From: Streptomyces sp. H27-H1
GTDB lineage: Bacteria; Actinomycetota; Actinomycetes; Streptomycetales; Streptomycetaceae
Assembly: GCF_026627445.1 (NCBI RefSeq)
Contig: NZ_JAPNLJ010000001.1
Location: 186,001 to 250,000, forward strand
Direction of reading: 5' to 3'
Length of the DNA stretch: 64,000 nucleotides
The notes under the pieces: generated by a model
Told to the model about the DNA's origin: nothing
Database searches by the model: none
The model's input: only the letters and a program-made list of their open reading frames with translations
Made by a program: the position numbers and the translations under genes
In this document: positions 51,475-60,085 of the stretch, piece by piece
How the letters are laid out: every line of letters begins with the position of its first letter
Numbering within the stretch: the stretch's first letter is position 1

Positions 51475-53592
51475 CTACTCAGCGGCAGAAGCGGAACCGG
51501 TCTCGGGGCGGTTGGCGAGGACACGGGCGACGCGGTCGCGGCCGATGACCATGCGGCCGTCGGACTTGTAGGGGGCGGCAGGGGTGCCGTCGAGGACGCG
51601 CTTGAGGTTGATGAACGTCCAGCCGCCGTACGCCTTCTCGTTCAGCGTGGCGAGGCGCTTGAGGACGTCCTGCGTGAGGACGCGCGGCTCGGAGCCGAGC
51701 ACGGACAGGATGTCCGCGAGCGGGTCGATGGCCGGCCCGTGGTCGGTGGTGTGCGTGGTGGTGACTCCGTTGCGCAGGGCCTTGGCCTGGTCGGCGATCT
51801 CGATGGCCTGCTCGGTGTCGATGTAGTGGGTGCGGACGGTGATGGATGCCTGCCCGGCGGGGATGGCGATGCCGTCGGAGGCGGCGACGACGGTGCCCTT
51901 GTCGAGGCCCTGGCGGAGCAGGTGCGGGGCGGCCCCGCCGTCGATGGCCTTGTCTCCCAGTGCCATGCGGGCCTGGGATTCAGTTCCGAGCACGAGGGAG
52001 ATGCGGGTGTGTGCGCCTTCGCGGACGAGCTTGGGGAGGTTCTGGTCGGTGGGGTCCTGCGTGCCTTCCCACAGGAGCACGTCCACGGCGCGGCCCTGGT
52101 TGTGGATCTTCCGGACGGCCATGAAGTACCGGGAGGTGGCCTTCGACCCGCCGTAGGGGCGCTTGTCGTCCCCGACGGTCGGGCACATGAACGCGACCTG
52201 CGCTTCGTCGACGATGCCGACAAGCGGGTCGAAAACAGTTCCGGGCGGGGCCTGGATCCGGCGCTCCATCTCCGCGACCAGGCCCTCGACCATCTCGGTC
52301 GCCTGCACGACGTGGCCGTCGGTGGGGCCCTGGATCAGGGTCGTGGCCAGGCCGTCGAACATGGCCCAGTCGCCTACGCCCTTGAGGTCGGCGATCCGGA
52401 ACTCGACCGCCTTGTCCTTCGCGAGCCACAGGGCCAGGGCGCGCAGGGCAGCGGTCTTGCCCTGGTTCGACAGGCCCGTGATCAGGACCATGCGCTGGTA
52501 CAGGCTCATGGCCGCCGCGTCGCCGCGCAGGTCCTGGCCCCAGGGGGCCTTGCCGGTCTTGTAGTTCGCGGTGACCACGTCGGTGGTCAGCGGGGAGGGG
52601 CCGATCGGCTGGTCGAGGGCGCCGGAGTCGGCGATCCACAGCCGCACGGTGCGGGCGGCCACGGGGATGGTGATGAAGACCTCGTGTTCGTGGCGGGCGA
52701 GGTTCTCGGCGAGCTTGCGGCGCCGTCCCTGGACTTCGGCGGTGGAGACGCCGGAGGGGAGGGTGACGTCGACTTCGACGCCGCATCCGGCGATGCGGAT
52801 GGGGCCGAGCATCGCGGCGCCGGCATCCCCCATGTCCTTGATGGCGCCCCGCAGCGGGGCGATCCCGAGGTCGCGCAGGGCGGTGACGACGATGGACGGG
52901 GTGATGGGCGCTCCGGCGTCGTCACGTTGCTGGGCGGGGAGCGTCCACTGCGGTGCGGTCTGCTGTCGGCGGCCGACGCCCCACAGGGCCAGTAAGGCCA
53001 GCCACGGGCCGACCGTAAGCGCGGGGCCCCACACGACGGTGGCCACGACCACGATCATGCGGATCGCTTCGATGACCGCGCCGATCGGGGCGAACAGCCA
53101 CGAGATGTCCTTGTTGGCTATGGCCAGCACGATCCCGAGCAGGAGCAGGCCACCGACGGTGAGGCCGGTGCCGACGGCCGCGCTTTTGGCGAGGTCGGGG
53201 GCGGAGCGGAGGAGGTCCATGCGGCGGTGGTGGCGGCCGGAGCGGAAGCGCTGCAGCCGGTCCTCCCACTCCTTGGCTTCCTCGAAGTTCCCGCCCGCTT
53301 CGGCGGCTCGGATCATCCGCTCGTACCGGGACGCGGTCCGCCCGTCCCACGTCCGCTTCGCCGTGATCCGGGTGCCACCGATGACGTACATGCCGTGCCG
53401 GGCGACCAGCCGTGCGGCGGTGCGGGCCTGCTCGCTGGTGACGGCCGTACGCACGCCGGATGCGGTGCGCTTCCACACCCGCACCGGCCGGACCGTGCCG
53501 GCGGCGGCCGGGGCGGGTGTGGGGGAAGCCGCGGTAACGGTGTCGGTCGGGGTCGAGGGGTGTTTGAACAGGGGGACGACGTTGTCGGTCAT
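51475..53592 (-). CDS. traB: TraB-type FtsK/SpoIIIE DNA translocase
   Basis: The 705-residue protein has a basic N-terminus, two membrane segments (about 150-170 and 185-215) and an FtsK motor with Walker A ITGLSNQGKTAA (about 361-372) and Walker B PLVGIVDEAQVAF. The C-terminal part (about 610-700) ends in a winged-helix-like region. It is only distantly similar to the TraB of element 1, so the two should recognise different DNA. It starts at MTDNVVPLFK. Confidence 0.9.
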   Translation of the reverse strand: MTDNVVPLFKHPSTPTDTVTAASPTPAPAAAGTVRPVRVWKRTASGVRTAVTSEQARTAARLVARHGMYVIGGTRITAKRTWDGRTASRYERMIRAAEAGGNFEEAKEWEDRLQRFRSGRHHRRMDLLRSAPDLAKSAAVGTGLTVGGLLLLGIVLAIANKDISWLFAPIGAVIEAIRMIVVVATVVWGPALTVGPWLALLALWGVGRRQQTAPQWTLPAQQRDDAGAPITPSIVVTALRDLGIAPLRGAIKDMGDAGAAMLGPIRIAGCGVEVDVTLPSGVSTAEVQGRRRKLAENLARHEHEVFITIPVAARTVRLWIADSGALDQPIGPSPLTTDVVTANYKTGKAPWGQDLRGDAAAMSLYQRMVLITGLSNQGKTAALRALALWLAKDKAVEFRIADLKGVGDWAMFDGLATTLIQGPTDGHVVQATEMVEGLVAEMERRIQAPPGTVFDPLVGIVDEAQVAFMCPTVGDDKRPYGGSKATSRYFMAVRKIHNQGRAVDVLLWEGTQDPTDQNLPKLVREGAHTRISLVLGTESQARMALGDKAIDGGAAPHLLRQGLDKGTVVAASDGIAIPAGQASITVRTHYIDTEQAIEIADQAKALRNGVTTTHTTDHGPAIDPLADILSVLGSEPRVLTQDVLKRLATLNEKAYGGWTFINLKRVLDGTPAAPYKSDGRMVIGRDRVARVLANRPETGSASAAE

Positions 53593-53638
53593 GCTGAAAG
53601 CTCCTGCTCTCACTGACTGGCTCAGGGTGGGTGGGGTC

Positions 53639-53682
53639 CGGGGCGGCCGACGTTCTTTGGCGAGAGGGGCGGCCGCCCCGGG
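53639..53682 (-). terminator. Hairpin upstream of traB
   Basis: Perfect 12-bp arms (CCGGGGCGGCCG at 53639-53650, complement 53671-53682), between the 77-residue gene and traB. Confidence 0.7.
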
Positions 53683-53688
53683 GCACAG

Positions 53689-53922
53689 CTACTTCGTCTT
53701 GAGGTTCTTGGCGCGGGCCTTGCGGGCGGCCTTCTCGGCCTCTGCCACGTCGGCGGCGTGCTGGGCTTCGCGTTCGCGGGCGCCGTCGACGATCCGCTCG
53801 AACTTCCGCTCCAGGTCGCCCTGGTAGACGGTCTGAGAAGCGATACCGCGCTTGGCCATCCGGGCGGTCAGCCACGCCATCTTGGCGATCTCACCGGCGG
53901 TGTACTTCGGGTCCTGCGCCAT
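53689..53922 (-). CDS. Small coiled-coil AICE protein
   Basis: The 77-residue protein is helical and charged: GEIAKMAWLTARMAKRGIAS, then LERKFERIVDGARE and a Lys/Ala-rich tail (AEKAARKARAKNLKTK). GGAAGGAG stands before the ATG within a leader hairpin shared with element 1. It is preceded by a separate promoter or processing region. The function is unknown. Confidence 0.7.
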   Translation of the reverse strand: MAQDPKYTAGEIAKMAWLTARMAKRGIASQTVYQGDLERKFERIVDGAREREAQHAADVAEAEKAARKARAKNLKTK

Positions 53923-53937
53923 CACGGGACTCCTTCC

Positions 53938-53958
53938 GGAGCCGGTCTGTCCGGCTCC
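53938..53958 (-). promoter_or_regulatory. Leader hairpin shared with element 1
   Basis: GGAGCCGG-TCTGT-CCGGCTCC directly before the ribosome site of the 77-residue gene; compare 26547-26567. Confidence 0.5.
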
Positions 53959-54000
53959 CCTCACCACCCACACGTGGTGGGTGGATCGGGCAGCCGACAG

Positions 54001-54516
54001 CTAGCGGATCTTCCGGGCGAGCCATTCCAGGCGCTTGGCCTCGCGCTCATCCGCGTCGACCTGCCGGTTCATGCGTTGGGCATCCCGGTTGGACAGAGCC
54101 GTGATCCGGTAGTTGTTGTGCAGCGCGCGCACCGCGTCACCCGTCGCCTTGGCCCGGGAGTACTGGACTCCATGGACCAGCTCGTGCACGAGGGTGATGG
54201 CCGTCTCCCGGCGATCGGTCCCGCATGCCTTGGCGTTGATGACGATCAGGACCCCGTTCGGGCCGATCGTCGTGCAGCCGCACACGGCATCGGCGTAGCG
54301 GTAGTGGCGCTCCAGGCTGCGCCCTCCCAACAGGTCCTCGTGGGCCCGCTGGACGGTGTCCTCCATGCCTGCGCGGTCCGTGACCACGATCTCCAAGGTG
54401 CCCAGACGCTCCCGCATCTGCTCCCTGACGAGCGTGGCGGCCTGCTCGGCCGACGCTTCGACCTGCGCGAGGACCGGCGCGTGTCGACGGGCCAGCTTGT
54501 ATCCCCTGATCTTCAT
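54001..54516 (-). CDS. Putative zinc metallopeptidase
   Basis: The 171-residue protein has a zincin motif ITLVHELVHGVQYS (HExxH at about residue 113) with further conserved-looking residues (CGCTTIGPNGVLIVIN before it). The rest is helical and ends in a basic tail. I do not recognise a family; a role in processing an element or host protein is possible. The start overlaps the next gene (ATGA at 54513-54516). Confidence 0.7.
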   Translation of the reverse strand: MKIRGYKLARRHAPVLAQVEASAEQAATLVREQMRERLGTLEIVVTDRAGMEDTVQRAHEDLLGGRSLERHYRYADAVCGCTTIGPNGVLIVINAKACGTDRRETAITLVHELVHGVQYSRAKATGDAVRALHNNYRITALSNRDAQRMNRQVDADEREAKRLEWLARKIR

Positions 54517-54908
54517 GCGCCCCTCCCACGGGATCGTCGGGCCTTGCGCACGTTCTTCACGGCCTGCGTCCCGCTCGGGCTGCCGATCGACTTCACGACG
54601 GTGTGGACGGCCCAGCCGAGGACCAGCGCGAGGAAGGTGAGGAAGGCGATGTTCGCGGCGATCGCGGTCAATGCGGCGATCAGGAGCGGGCCGAAGTACA
54701 CGCCGGCCGCGACCGCCCCGGCGCCGATGCCGGAGCCGAGCGCGATGCGCTGGACGGTGCGGTCGGGCGGGGCCTGGTGGATGTGCTGGTGCACGACCTG
54801 CGGCCCGGCGTACGCGGCGGGCAGTGTGTTGGGGTCGGCGTAGACGTGGGTGCCGTCCGGTAGCTGGACGACGGTGGCGTGTGCGGGGAGTTCGGGCAGG
54901 TGGTTCAC
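54513..54908 (-). CDS. Small membrane protein of element 2
   Basis: The 131-residue protein has TVVQLPDGTHVYADPNTLP at its N-terminus, then two hydrophobic segments (about 60-80 and 83-105) and a basic tail. It starts with GTG. It corresponds to 19171-19656 of element 1 in architecture. A Spd-like role is a guess. Confidence 0.7.
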   Translation of the reverse strand: MNHLPELPAHATVVQLPDGTHVYADPNTLPAAYAGPQVVHQHIHQAPPDRTVQRIALGSGIGAGAVAAGVYFGPLLIAALTAIAANIAFLTFLALVLGWAVHTVVKSIGSPSGTQAVKNVRKARRSRGRGA

Positions 54909-54910
54909 GG

Positions 54911-55282
54911 TCAGCCCCCTTCGGGGTAGGCGCAGGGAACGCACATGCCGAGCGAGGCCGGTATGACGTATCCGGCGTCGCAGTTGCATTCGGGGCAGGT
55001 GCGGCGGGCGGTGTTGGCCTTCGCCAGCGCGGCGGTCTTGGCCGGGGTCATCGGGCGGACGGGCTTGGCCCGGTCGACGCGGTACAGGAACGCGATCAGC
55101 GGGCCGCGCCGGAAGCGGGGGCGCAGGACCTGACCGGCGATGTCCTGACCGCCGGGACGCAGGCCGAGGGCCCGTAACTGGCGGCGGGTGGCGAGACCGT
55201 CCGGGGCCAGGCGCCACGGGAAGGTGGGCAGGCCGTGGACTCTTCCCATCGGGTCGTGGCAGTCGGCGAACGACAGGCTCAT
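54911..55282 (-). CDS. RRQRL-type zinc-binding protein
   Basis: The 123-residue protein has LATRRQLRALGLRPGGQ (residues 30-46) and a C-terminal zinc ribbon CPECNCDAGYVIPASLGMCVPC. This matches the RRQRL motif zinc-binding proteins of AICEs as I know them. The function is unknown; the zinc ribbon may bind nucleic acid. It is coupled to the DUF2637 gene. Confidence 0.82.
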   Translation of the reverse strand: MSLSFADCHDPMGRVHGLPTFPWRLAPDGLATRRQLRALGLRPGGQDIAGQVLRPRFRRGPLIAFLYRVDRAKPVRPMTPAKTAALAKANTARRTCPECNCDAGYVIPASLGMCVPCAYPEGG

Positions 55283-56118
55283 CCGGCCACCGCCGCAGCC
55301 GTGTCCCGCTCGCGCTCCGCCTTCAAGGCCTCCCGCACGACCCGGGCCTTAGCCGGGGAGGTCCGCAGAGCCTTGCGGATCCCTTCGCCGGTCAGCTTCT
55401 CGATCGGCCACGACTCCGTCAGGCTCCGCGCTTCACCGAGAAGCTCGGCATCCGTACGGACTGGGCGGGTCGATCGGGCAGCCGCCGGGACTCGACCGGT
55501 CGCCCGACGAGGACGCGGCGACTCGACAGCCGCGACGAACAGTGCGGGCGCCTCGATCGCCTCGATCGGGACGGGGGTGGAAGAGTCCACCTCCCGCTTC
55601 GGCTCCGGCAGCTCGACCGTGGGTTCGCCCTGCTCAGGGGTGGACCGATTTACGGTGGTCTGGGTCGATTCCTGAGTGGCCGGTTCGATCGGGGGCTTGT
55701 GATGGAGGACTTTGGCGACGAGGTCGGAGCCGAAGTAGATCGACCCGACCGGGAGCGACGTCGCCAGCAGGACGAGCGCCCAGTTCGCGGGGTCCCAGTC
55801 GGCCAGTCGAGTCCAGTCGATCGACTCGGCGTGCAGCTCGGGCAGCAGCCCGTGGACGTAGTTCAGGACCAGCGACGCGAGCGTGTACGCAGCCAGCACC
55901 CGCAGGGCGAACCGTCGGGCCTCGTCGGTCAGCACGAGCGCGGCGACGAGCGCGAGGGCCATCAGGCCGTCGACCACGAACGGGTACAGCGTCGCCGCCG
56001 TGCCGTCCGCGCCGATCGCCCTGGCCACGTCCCGCAGCGCGTTCCAGGAGACCCGGAAGGCCATGGCGACTACGACGACCAGCGCGAGGACGAGTGCAGT
56101 CTTGGCCTTGCGGTTCAT
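55279..56118 (-). CDS. DUF2637 membrane protein (Spd-like)
   Basis: The 279-residue protein has four hydrophobic segments (TALVLALVVVVAMAFRVSW, VVDGLMALALVAALVLT, ALRVLAAYTLASLVLNYV and WALVLLATSLPVGSIYF). A polar region and a C-terminal helix region follow (LTGEGIRKALRTSPAKARVVRE). It is about 60% identical by eye to 24878-25750 in the membrane part. It overlaps DUF6284. Confidence 0.87.
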   Translation of the reverse strand: MNRKAKTALVLALVVVVAMAFRVSWNALRDVARAIGADGTAATLYPFVVDGLMALALVAALVLTDEARRFALRVLAAYTLASLVLNYVHGLLPELHAESIDWTRLADWDPANWALVLLATSLPVGSIYFGSDLVAKVLHHKPPIEPATQESTQTTVNRSTPEQGEPTVELPEPKREVDSSTPVPIEAIEAPALFVAAVESPRPRRATGRVPAAARSTRPVRTDAELLGEARSLTESWPIEKLTGEGIRKALRTSPAKARVVREALKAERERDTAAAVAG

Positions 56119-56384
56119 GCCGCGTCACCAGAGGAGGGGAGGTGCGCGGCCCGGTTCTCCAGCGCGGTCCGCTCCGCCAGCACCCGCCGGCACGCCCGGC
56201 GGAGCCGCTGTTCGTCCACCTCGGTGGGCGTCCGGTCCAGCGTCATGATCTGCGCGTCGAGCAGGTCGCGTTCCGCCAGGATCAGCGGCATCTCCTGCTC
56301 GATCGCGTTCAGCTCCGCGTCCGTCGGCTCCAGGCCGTCGGACCACGGGGTAACGAGGTTCTGAAATGCAGCGATGGACTTCAT
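56115..56384 (-). CDS. DUF6284 family protein
   Basis: The 89-residue protein begins MKSIAAFQNLVTPWSDGLEP and contains ELNAIEQEMPLILAERDLLDA, closely matching 26007-26276 of element 1. It is the first gene of the leftward operon from the divergent control region. The function is unknown. Confidence 0.85.
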   Translation of the reverse strand: MKSIAAFQNLVTPWSDGLEPTDAELNAIEQEMPLILAERDLLDAQIMTLDRTPTEVDEQRLRRACRRVLAERTALENRAAHLPSSGDAA

Positions 56385-56801
56385 GGGTCTTGCTCCTTCG
56401 AGAGAGGAACGGGCCCGAACAGCAGCCCCTGGCGTTCCCGCGCCGGGGGCTGCACTTCGTCTGGGGGGTGGAGCGGTACGCGCTGTGCGGTCTCTTTCGG
56501 GGACGCGGCTGCCGGTTCAAGGAACAGCTCGCTAGGGCCCCGCTCTAGGCAGAGACCAGACCTTTCGGTCTGCCGTACGGACTGACCAGGGCCGCAAGCG
56601 GCTGTCCGCCATCCTCGGCCCGCTCTGCCCCGGGCCCCTTGTCATGCATAAGTGCAGGTCAAAAGACTGCTAGGCCCCCACGCTTTTTCTTGCCTAGGGG
56701 GTCTATGCGCCGACCTGATAGCCAAGGTAGGCAGTTCCGGCGTAGCCGTCAAGCCCCCCTCGCGGTATGGTTGCTAGACCCCCTAAGCGCGGAGGCTGTG
56801 A
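56385..56801. promoter_or_regulatory. Divergent control region of element 2
   Basis: This 417-bp gap separates the leftward transfer operon from the HTH/PP2C genes. It holds TAGGGGGTCTA at 56695-56705 and the inverted copy TAGACCCCCTA at 56775-56785, plus the related TAGGCCCCC near 56671. They are candidate operators of the neighbouring HTH protein. The rest shows no named signal. Confidence 0.55.
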
Positions 56802-57647
56802 ATGCACGCGGAGATGCAGCGAGTGGCCGAGGTCGCGGCCCCTGTCGACCGGGCCAAGGCTGCGAGCGACCTGATGACGGACTACCAAGGGCGAGTAACC
56901 GAGCTCTCCCGGATCCGGCGGGAGGCCATTGAGGAAGCGTCTGCGGCCGGCATGTCTCAGTCGGAGATCGCCGCCCTGCTGGGCGTCAGCCGTGGCCGGG
57001 TCGGACAGCTCGCCTCCCAGGGGCCGCCCCCGGAGCGCGCCTTCTTCGGCACCGACCTCGTGACGATCTCGCTCGGCGGGAAGTATGAGGCGGGCAAGTC
57101 CCCCTCCGAGAATCCCGGCGAGGTAGTCGCGAGGGAAGACCTGGGCAACTTCGACCGGATCCGGAAGCTGCTCGCGACGCTCAAGCTGGATGCTCAGTAC
57201 GAGGTGATTCCGCCTAGCGGCATGGTGAACCTGAACCGCGACAATCACGTGGTGGTCTGCGGTCCGCGCCTTTCGCCGATCGTTGCGCAGGTGCTCGAAG
57301 GTGACGACTACCTGCGCTTCGAGAAGGACCACGCTTGGCACTTGGTGGACCTGAAAACTGAGGAGCGTTTCAGGTCCCCAATGGACGAGGACGGCACCGC
57401 AGGGGACTTCGGGTACCTGGCTCGGCTCCCTCGTCTCGACGGGCGAGGGACGTTCCTGTACGCGGCGGGGATCCACGCCATCGGTGCAAACGGTGTCGTC
57501 CACTGGCTGGAGAACAACTTGCCGGAGCTCTATCGCGAGGTGCGCACTCGCCGCTTCTCGACGCTGATCTCCTGCCGGTACGACCCCAAGACGCTGGAAG
57601 TCCTGGAAAGCAAGAGGGTCACCCCGATCTACCGACACGAGGCGTGA
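56802..57647 (+). CDS. HTH sensor protein of unknown family
   Basis: The 281-residue protein has a sigma-4-like HTH (EASAAGMSQSEIAALLGVSRGRVGQL, about residues 46-71) and a C-terminal domain of about 180 residues with HVVVCGPRLSPIVAQVLEGDD, KTEERFRSPMDEDG, DFGYLARLPRLDGRG, LYAAGIHAIGANGVVHWL and RRFSTLISCRY. The pattern of strands with Gly-Pro-Arg and AGIHAIG looks like a small-molecule- or nucleotide-binding fold, but I cannot name it. It is followed by the PP2C gene one base after its stop, so the two are co-expressed. Confidence 0.7.
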   Translation: MHAEMQRVAEVAAPVDRAKAASDLMTDYQGRVTELSRIRREAIEEASAAGMSQSEIAALLGVSRGRVGQLASQGPPPERAFFGTDLVTISLGGKYEAGKSPSENPGEVVAREDLGNFDRIRKLLATLKLDAQYEVIPPSGMVNLNRDNHVVVCGPRLSPIVAQVLEGDDYLRFEKDHAWHLVDLKTEERFRSPMDEDGTAGDFGYLARLPRLDGRGTFLYAAGIHAIGANGVVHWLENNLPELYREVRTRRFSTLISCRYDPKTLEVLESKRVTPIYRHEA

Positions 57648-57648
57648 C

Positions 57649-58470
57649 ATGTACGTGAGCGTTGCAACTCAGGCTGGAAGCCCGGCTCCGAACGAGGATT
57701 GGGTTGGCGCCACGTCTTCCCTGGCCGTGGTGCTGGATGGACTAAGCACTGCGGGCTTGGATACCGGCTGTCGGCACGGTGTCCCGTGGTACGTGGCGCA
57801 GCTTGGGGGGCACCTTGTCGCAGCGCTCACGGTGGCGGACAAGTCCCTCTCGGAGGGACTGGCTGTGGCGCTGGAACAAGTCGCGGCCCTGCACCCGACA
57901 TGTGACCTGAGGAATCCCGGAACGCCATCTGCCACCGTGGCACTCCTCCGTGAGCAGGAGGATCGTTTCGACCACCTCGTTCTCGCCGATTCGCCGATCG
58001 TGCTTCAGGGGCAAGACGACGTCATCGTGCTCACGGATCTCCGCGTTGACGAGGTCTGTGCGGAGCAGCGGGCCGAGACGGAGCGGTACGAGACCGGAAC
58101 GCCGGAGCACAGCGCGAGCGTGGCCAGACTCGTGGCCGCGCAGCGTTCGATCAGGAACACGTCCGAGGGCTACTGGGTCGCTTCCGCCCATCCGGATGCC
58201 GCATATCACGCCCTGACGGGGAGTACGCCGGCGAATGAGGTCCGTGCGGCCGCAGTCCTATCGGATGGAGCCTCCCGCCTTGTCACCGAGTACCAGATGG
58301 CCACGTGGGCGGCTGTCTTCGATGAACTCCACACGCACGGCCCGGCGTCACTGATCGACACTGTCCGGAAGGTGGAGGCCACCGACCCGCACGGGCGGCG
58401 GTGGCCTAGGTACAAGGCTGGGGACGATGCCGCCGTGGCCTTCTGTGTAGTGCCTGACTGGCGCGTGTAA
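57649..58470 (+). CDS. PP2C-like protein phosphatase
   Basis: The 273-residue protein has PP2C features: SPAPNEDWVGA (metal Asp and Glu), LAVVLDGLSTAG, PSATVALLREQEDRFDHLVLADS, AVLSDGASRLV and GDDAAVAFCVV. The domain is small and soluble. It is probably a serine/threonine phosphatase or a related sensor acting with the HTH protein immediately upstream. No kinase is nearby. The ATG at 57649 follows the upstream TGA directly. Confidence 0.75.
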   Translation: MYVSVATQAGSPAPNEDWVGATSSLAVVLDGLSTAGLDTGCRHGVPWYVAQLGGHLVAALTVADKSLSEGLAVALEQVAALHPTCDLRNPGTPSATVALLREQEDRFDHLVLADSPIVLQGQDDVIVLTDLRVDEVCAEQRAETERYETGTPEHSASVARLVAAQRSIRNTSEGYWVASAHPDAAYHALTGSTPANEVRAAAVLSDGASRLVTEYQMATWAAVFDELHTHGPASLIDTVRKVEATDPHGRRWPRYKAGDDAAVAFCVVPDWRV

Positions 58471-58482
58471 TTCGATTTTCGG

Positions 58483-59601
58483 CTACTCCGCATCCGACCT
58501 CTTGCGGAGAATGCGAGGTGTCTCGCTCGGTGTGCGTGTTCTATTGTAGAGGTCAATGAAAACCGCCACCTTGGCGCGCAAGGACCAGGGGTCAAATGGT
58601 TTTACGATGAAATCAACTGCCCCTCCGGCGTAACCTCGAAAGCTGAGGTGCGGGTCGGGCCCAGACGAGCTGAGGAAAATAAGCGGGATGTCCCGGGTGC
58701 TCGGCCTTCTTTTGATGGATTTCGCTAGCTCAAATGCGCTCATCCCGTCCATTTCTGCCGAAAGGATGATGAGCGCTACGTCTGTAATGGCGTCGAGCGT
58801 TCGGAGCGCTTTCTCACCAGATGTGGCGGAAATTAGTTTCTGATCGAGGGGGGAAAGTATTGCCTCCAAGGCCAGGAGGTTTTCCTTACTGCTGTCGACA
58901 AGGAGAATCTCTGAGGGTGTCCTGGGCGTCGATTCCGTGGCGGCCGGCTGTGCCTCGATGGCTGCGAGTTGACGTTCGAGTAGCTCACACCGCTGCTCAG
59001 CTGCAGCGTGGCGGGTTCTTGCTGCCTCAAGCTGGTCTTGTAGTTGCTTCACGGTGAGTCTTAGGCGATCACGCTCAGTCTTGAGGGTGGTGAATCTTGA
59101 AGAGTGGATTTCCAACTCTCCTGACAGCTCTATGACTTGCTGACTTCTGCGTACCTCCGCCTGGCTGAGTTGTAGTTGTAGGTCGGCAATGCGGCGATGG
59201 CGTTCCTGAAGGGCTTCGGTAATCACCTGACGTTCCAGGGCGGCGGTGCGTGAGTCTCGATCGGCTTCGGCCAATTGGTCTTGTAGGATTTGTACCGCAT
59301 GGCTTGGTGAGTTGCTGGACTTCAGTGCGCTTTGGTGAAGACTCTTCAATACGAAAATGGCTTCAGGTGTGGGGCTAGTTCCGAGTTCCTCGGTGGTGTC
59401 GGCGAGCAGGGCCGCGACGAAATCCCATGGTGGAACTCGGGTTCCATTGAGATATCGAGAGACCGATCCGGCGTCCCGGTTCCGGCGAGCAGAATAGCGG
59501 CGCACGGAAACGTGCAGGCGAGTGAATAGCTCGCGCATCGCTGTGCATAGTTTGTGTGCCTCGGGAGATATTTCTCCCGTAAGCGGTAGTAGCTCCCCCA
59601 C
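58483..59601 (-). CDS. Coiled-coil protein with a receiver-like domain
   Basis: The 372-residue protein has an HTH-like N-terminus (VRRYSARRNRDAGSVSRYLNGTRVPPWDFV), a long coiled coil (about 110-215, heptads such as LEIHSSRFTTLKTERDRLRLT and LQDQLEAARTRH) and a C-terminal receiver (EILLVDSSKENLLALEAIL to IVKPFDPWSL). The acceptor Asp is replaced by Ser (IILSAEMDG), although the Lys of VKPF is kept, so it is probably not phosphorylated as usual. GTG 59601 with GAAGGG upstream was chosen. The promoter should lie in 59602-59724. GC content is lower than in neighbouring genes. Confidence 0.75.
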   Translation of the reverse strand: MGELLPLTGEISPEAHKLCTAMRELFTRLHVSVRRYSARRNRDAGSVSRYLNGTRVPPWDFVAALLADTTEELGTSPTPEAIFVLKSLHQSALKSSNSPSHAVQILQDQLAEADRDSRTAALERQVITEALQERHRRIADLQLQLSQAEVRRSQQVIELSGELEIHSSRFTTLKTERDRLRLTVKQLQDQLEAARTRHAAAEQRCELLERQLAAIEAQPAATESTPRTPSEILLVDSSKENLLALEAILSPLDQKLISATSGEKALRTLDAITDVALIILSAEMDGMSAFELAKSIKRRPSTRDIPLIFLSSSGPDPHLSFRGYAGGAVDFIVKPFDPWSLRAKVAVFIDLYNRTRTPSETPRILRKRSDAE

Positions 59602-59724
59602 CTTGATGACCCTTCGTCTTCGTTGCCAAAGCCCTGGCAACACCGTTGCGCCTGTCGCAACACTTCGGTCACGGCTCAATGTGAACGCACCGCACTACGG
59701 CGGCATACAGAAAGGTACTGCGCC

Positions 59725-59919
59725 ATGCGTTCGCCTATGCAGTGGATCGACCTGATTGCCTGCGCTTCGGTGGTGGGTGTCGGTCTCGGCCTGGTCGCCG
59801 TGGACGTTCGACCTGACGTCGTGATCACCGTGACCGTAGGGCTCTCAAGCCTCTACTCGACTTGGGCCAAGGGTGTCCTGAGGGCCGAGGCGCCGGGAGA
59901 CCGAGGCTCAAAGCCCTGA
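59725..59919 (+). CDS. Small membrane protein
   Basis: The 64-residue protein has two hydrophobic stretches (DLIACASVVGVGLGLVAVDV and VVITVTVGLSSLY) and a short charged tail. AAAGG stands 9 nt before the ATG. It is the last gene before attR and is read divergently from the receiver-like gene. The function is unknown. Confidence 0.55.
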   Translation: MRSPMQWIDLIACASVVGVGLGLVAVDVRPDVVITVTVGLSSLYSTWAKGVLRAEAPGDRGSKP

Positions 59920-59956
59920 CTCTCGTCGGCATTCATGCGCCCAGCCGCTGGTGCCG

Positions 59957-59982
59957 CTGACATCAGTCGATGACATCAACGT
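59957..59982 (+). promoter_or_regulatory. Right integrase arm sites of element 2
   Basis: TGACATCA at 59957 and TGACATCAACGTG at 59970 (period 13) match the pair beside attL. Confidence 0.6.
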
Positions 59983-60085
59983 GCGTGCACACCGGCGTAC
60001 AGGCACGGCCGAGCGGCCACGTTGGGACGTGCACGACTGAGGATGCTGCGGTGGTCCAGCCGTAAGTTCGCATGAGGGCACGCGC

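Noticed and set aside
59602..59679. TTG start at 59679 for the receiver-like protein
   Set aside because: The GTG at 59601 has a better spaced ribosome site and the upstream residues look non-coding.
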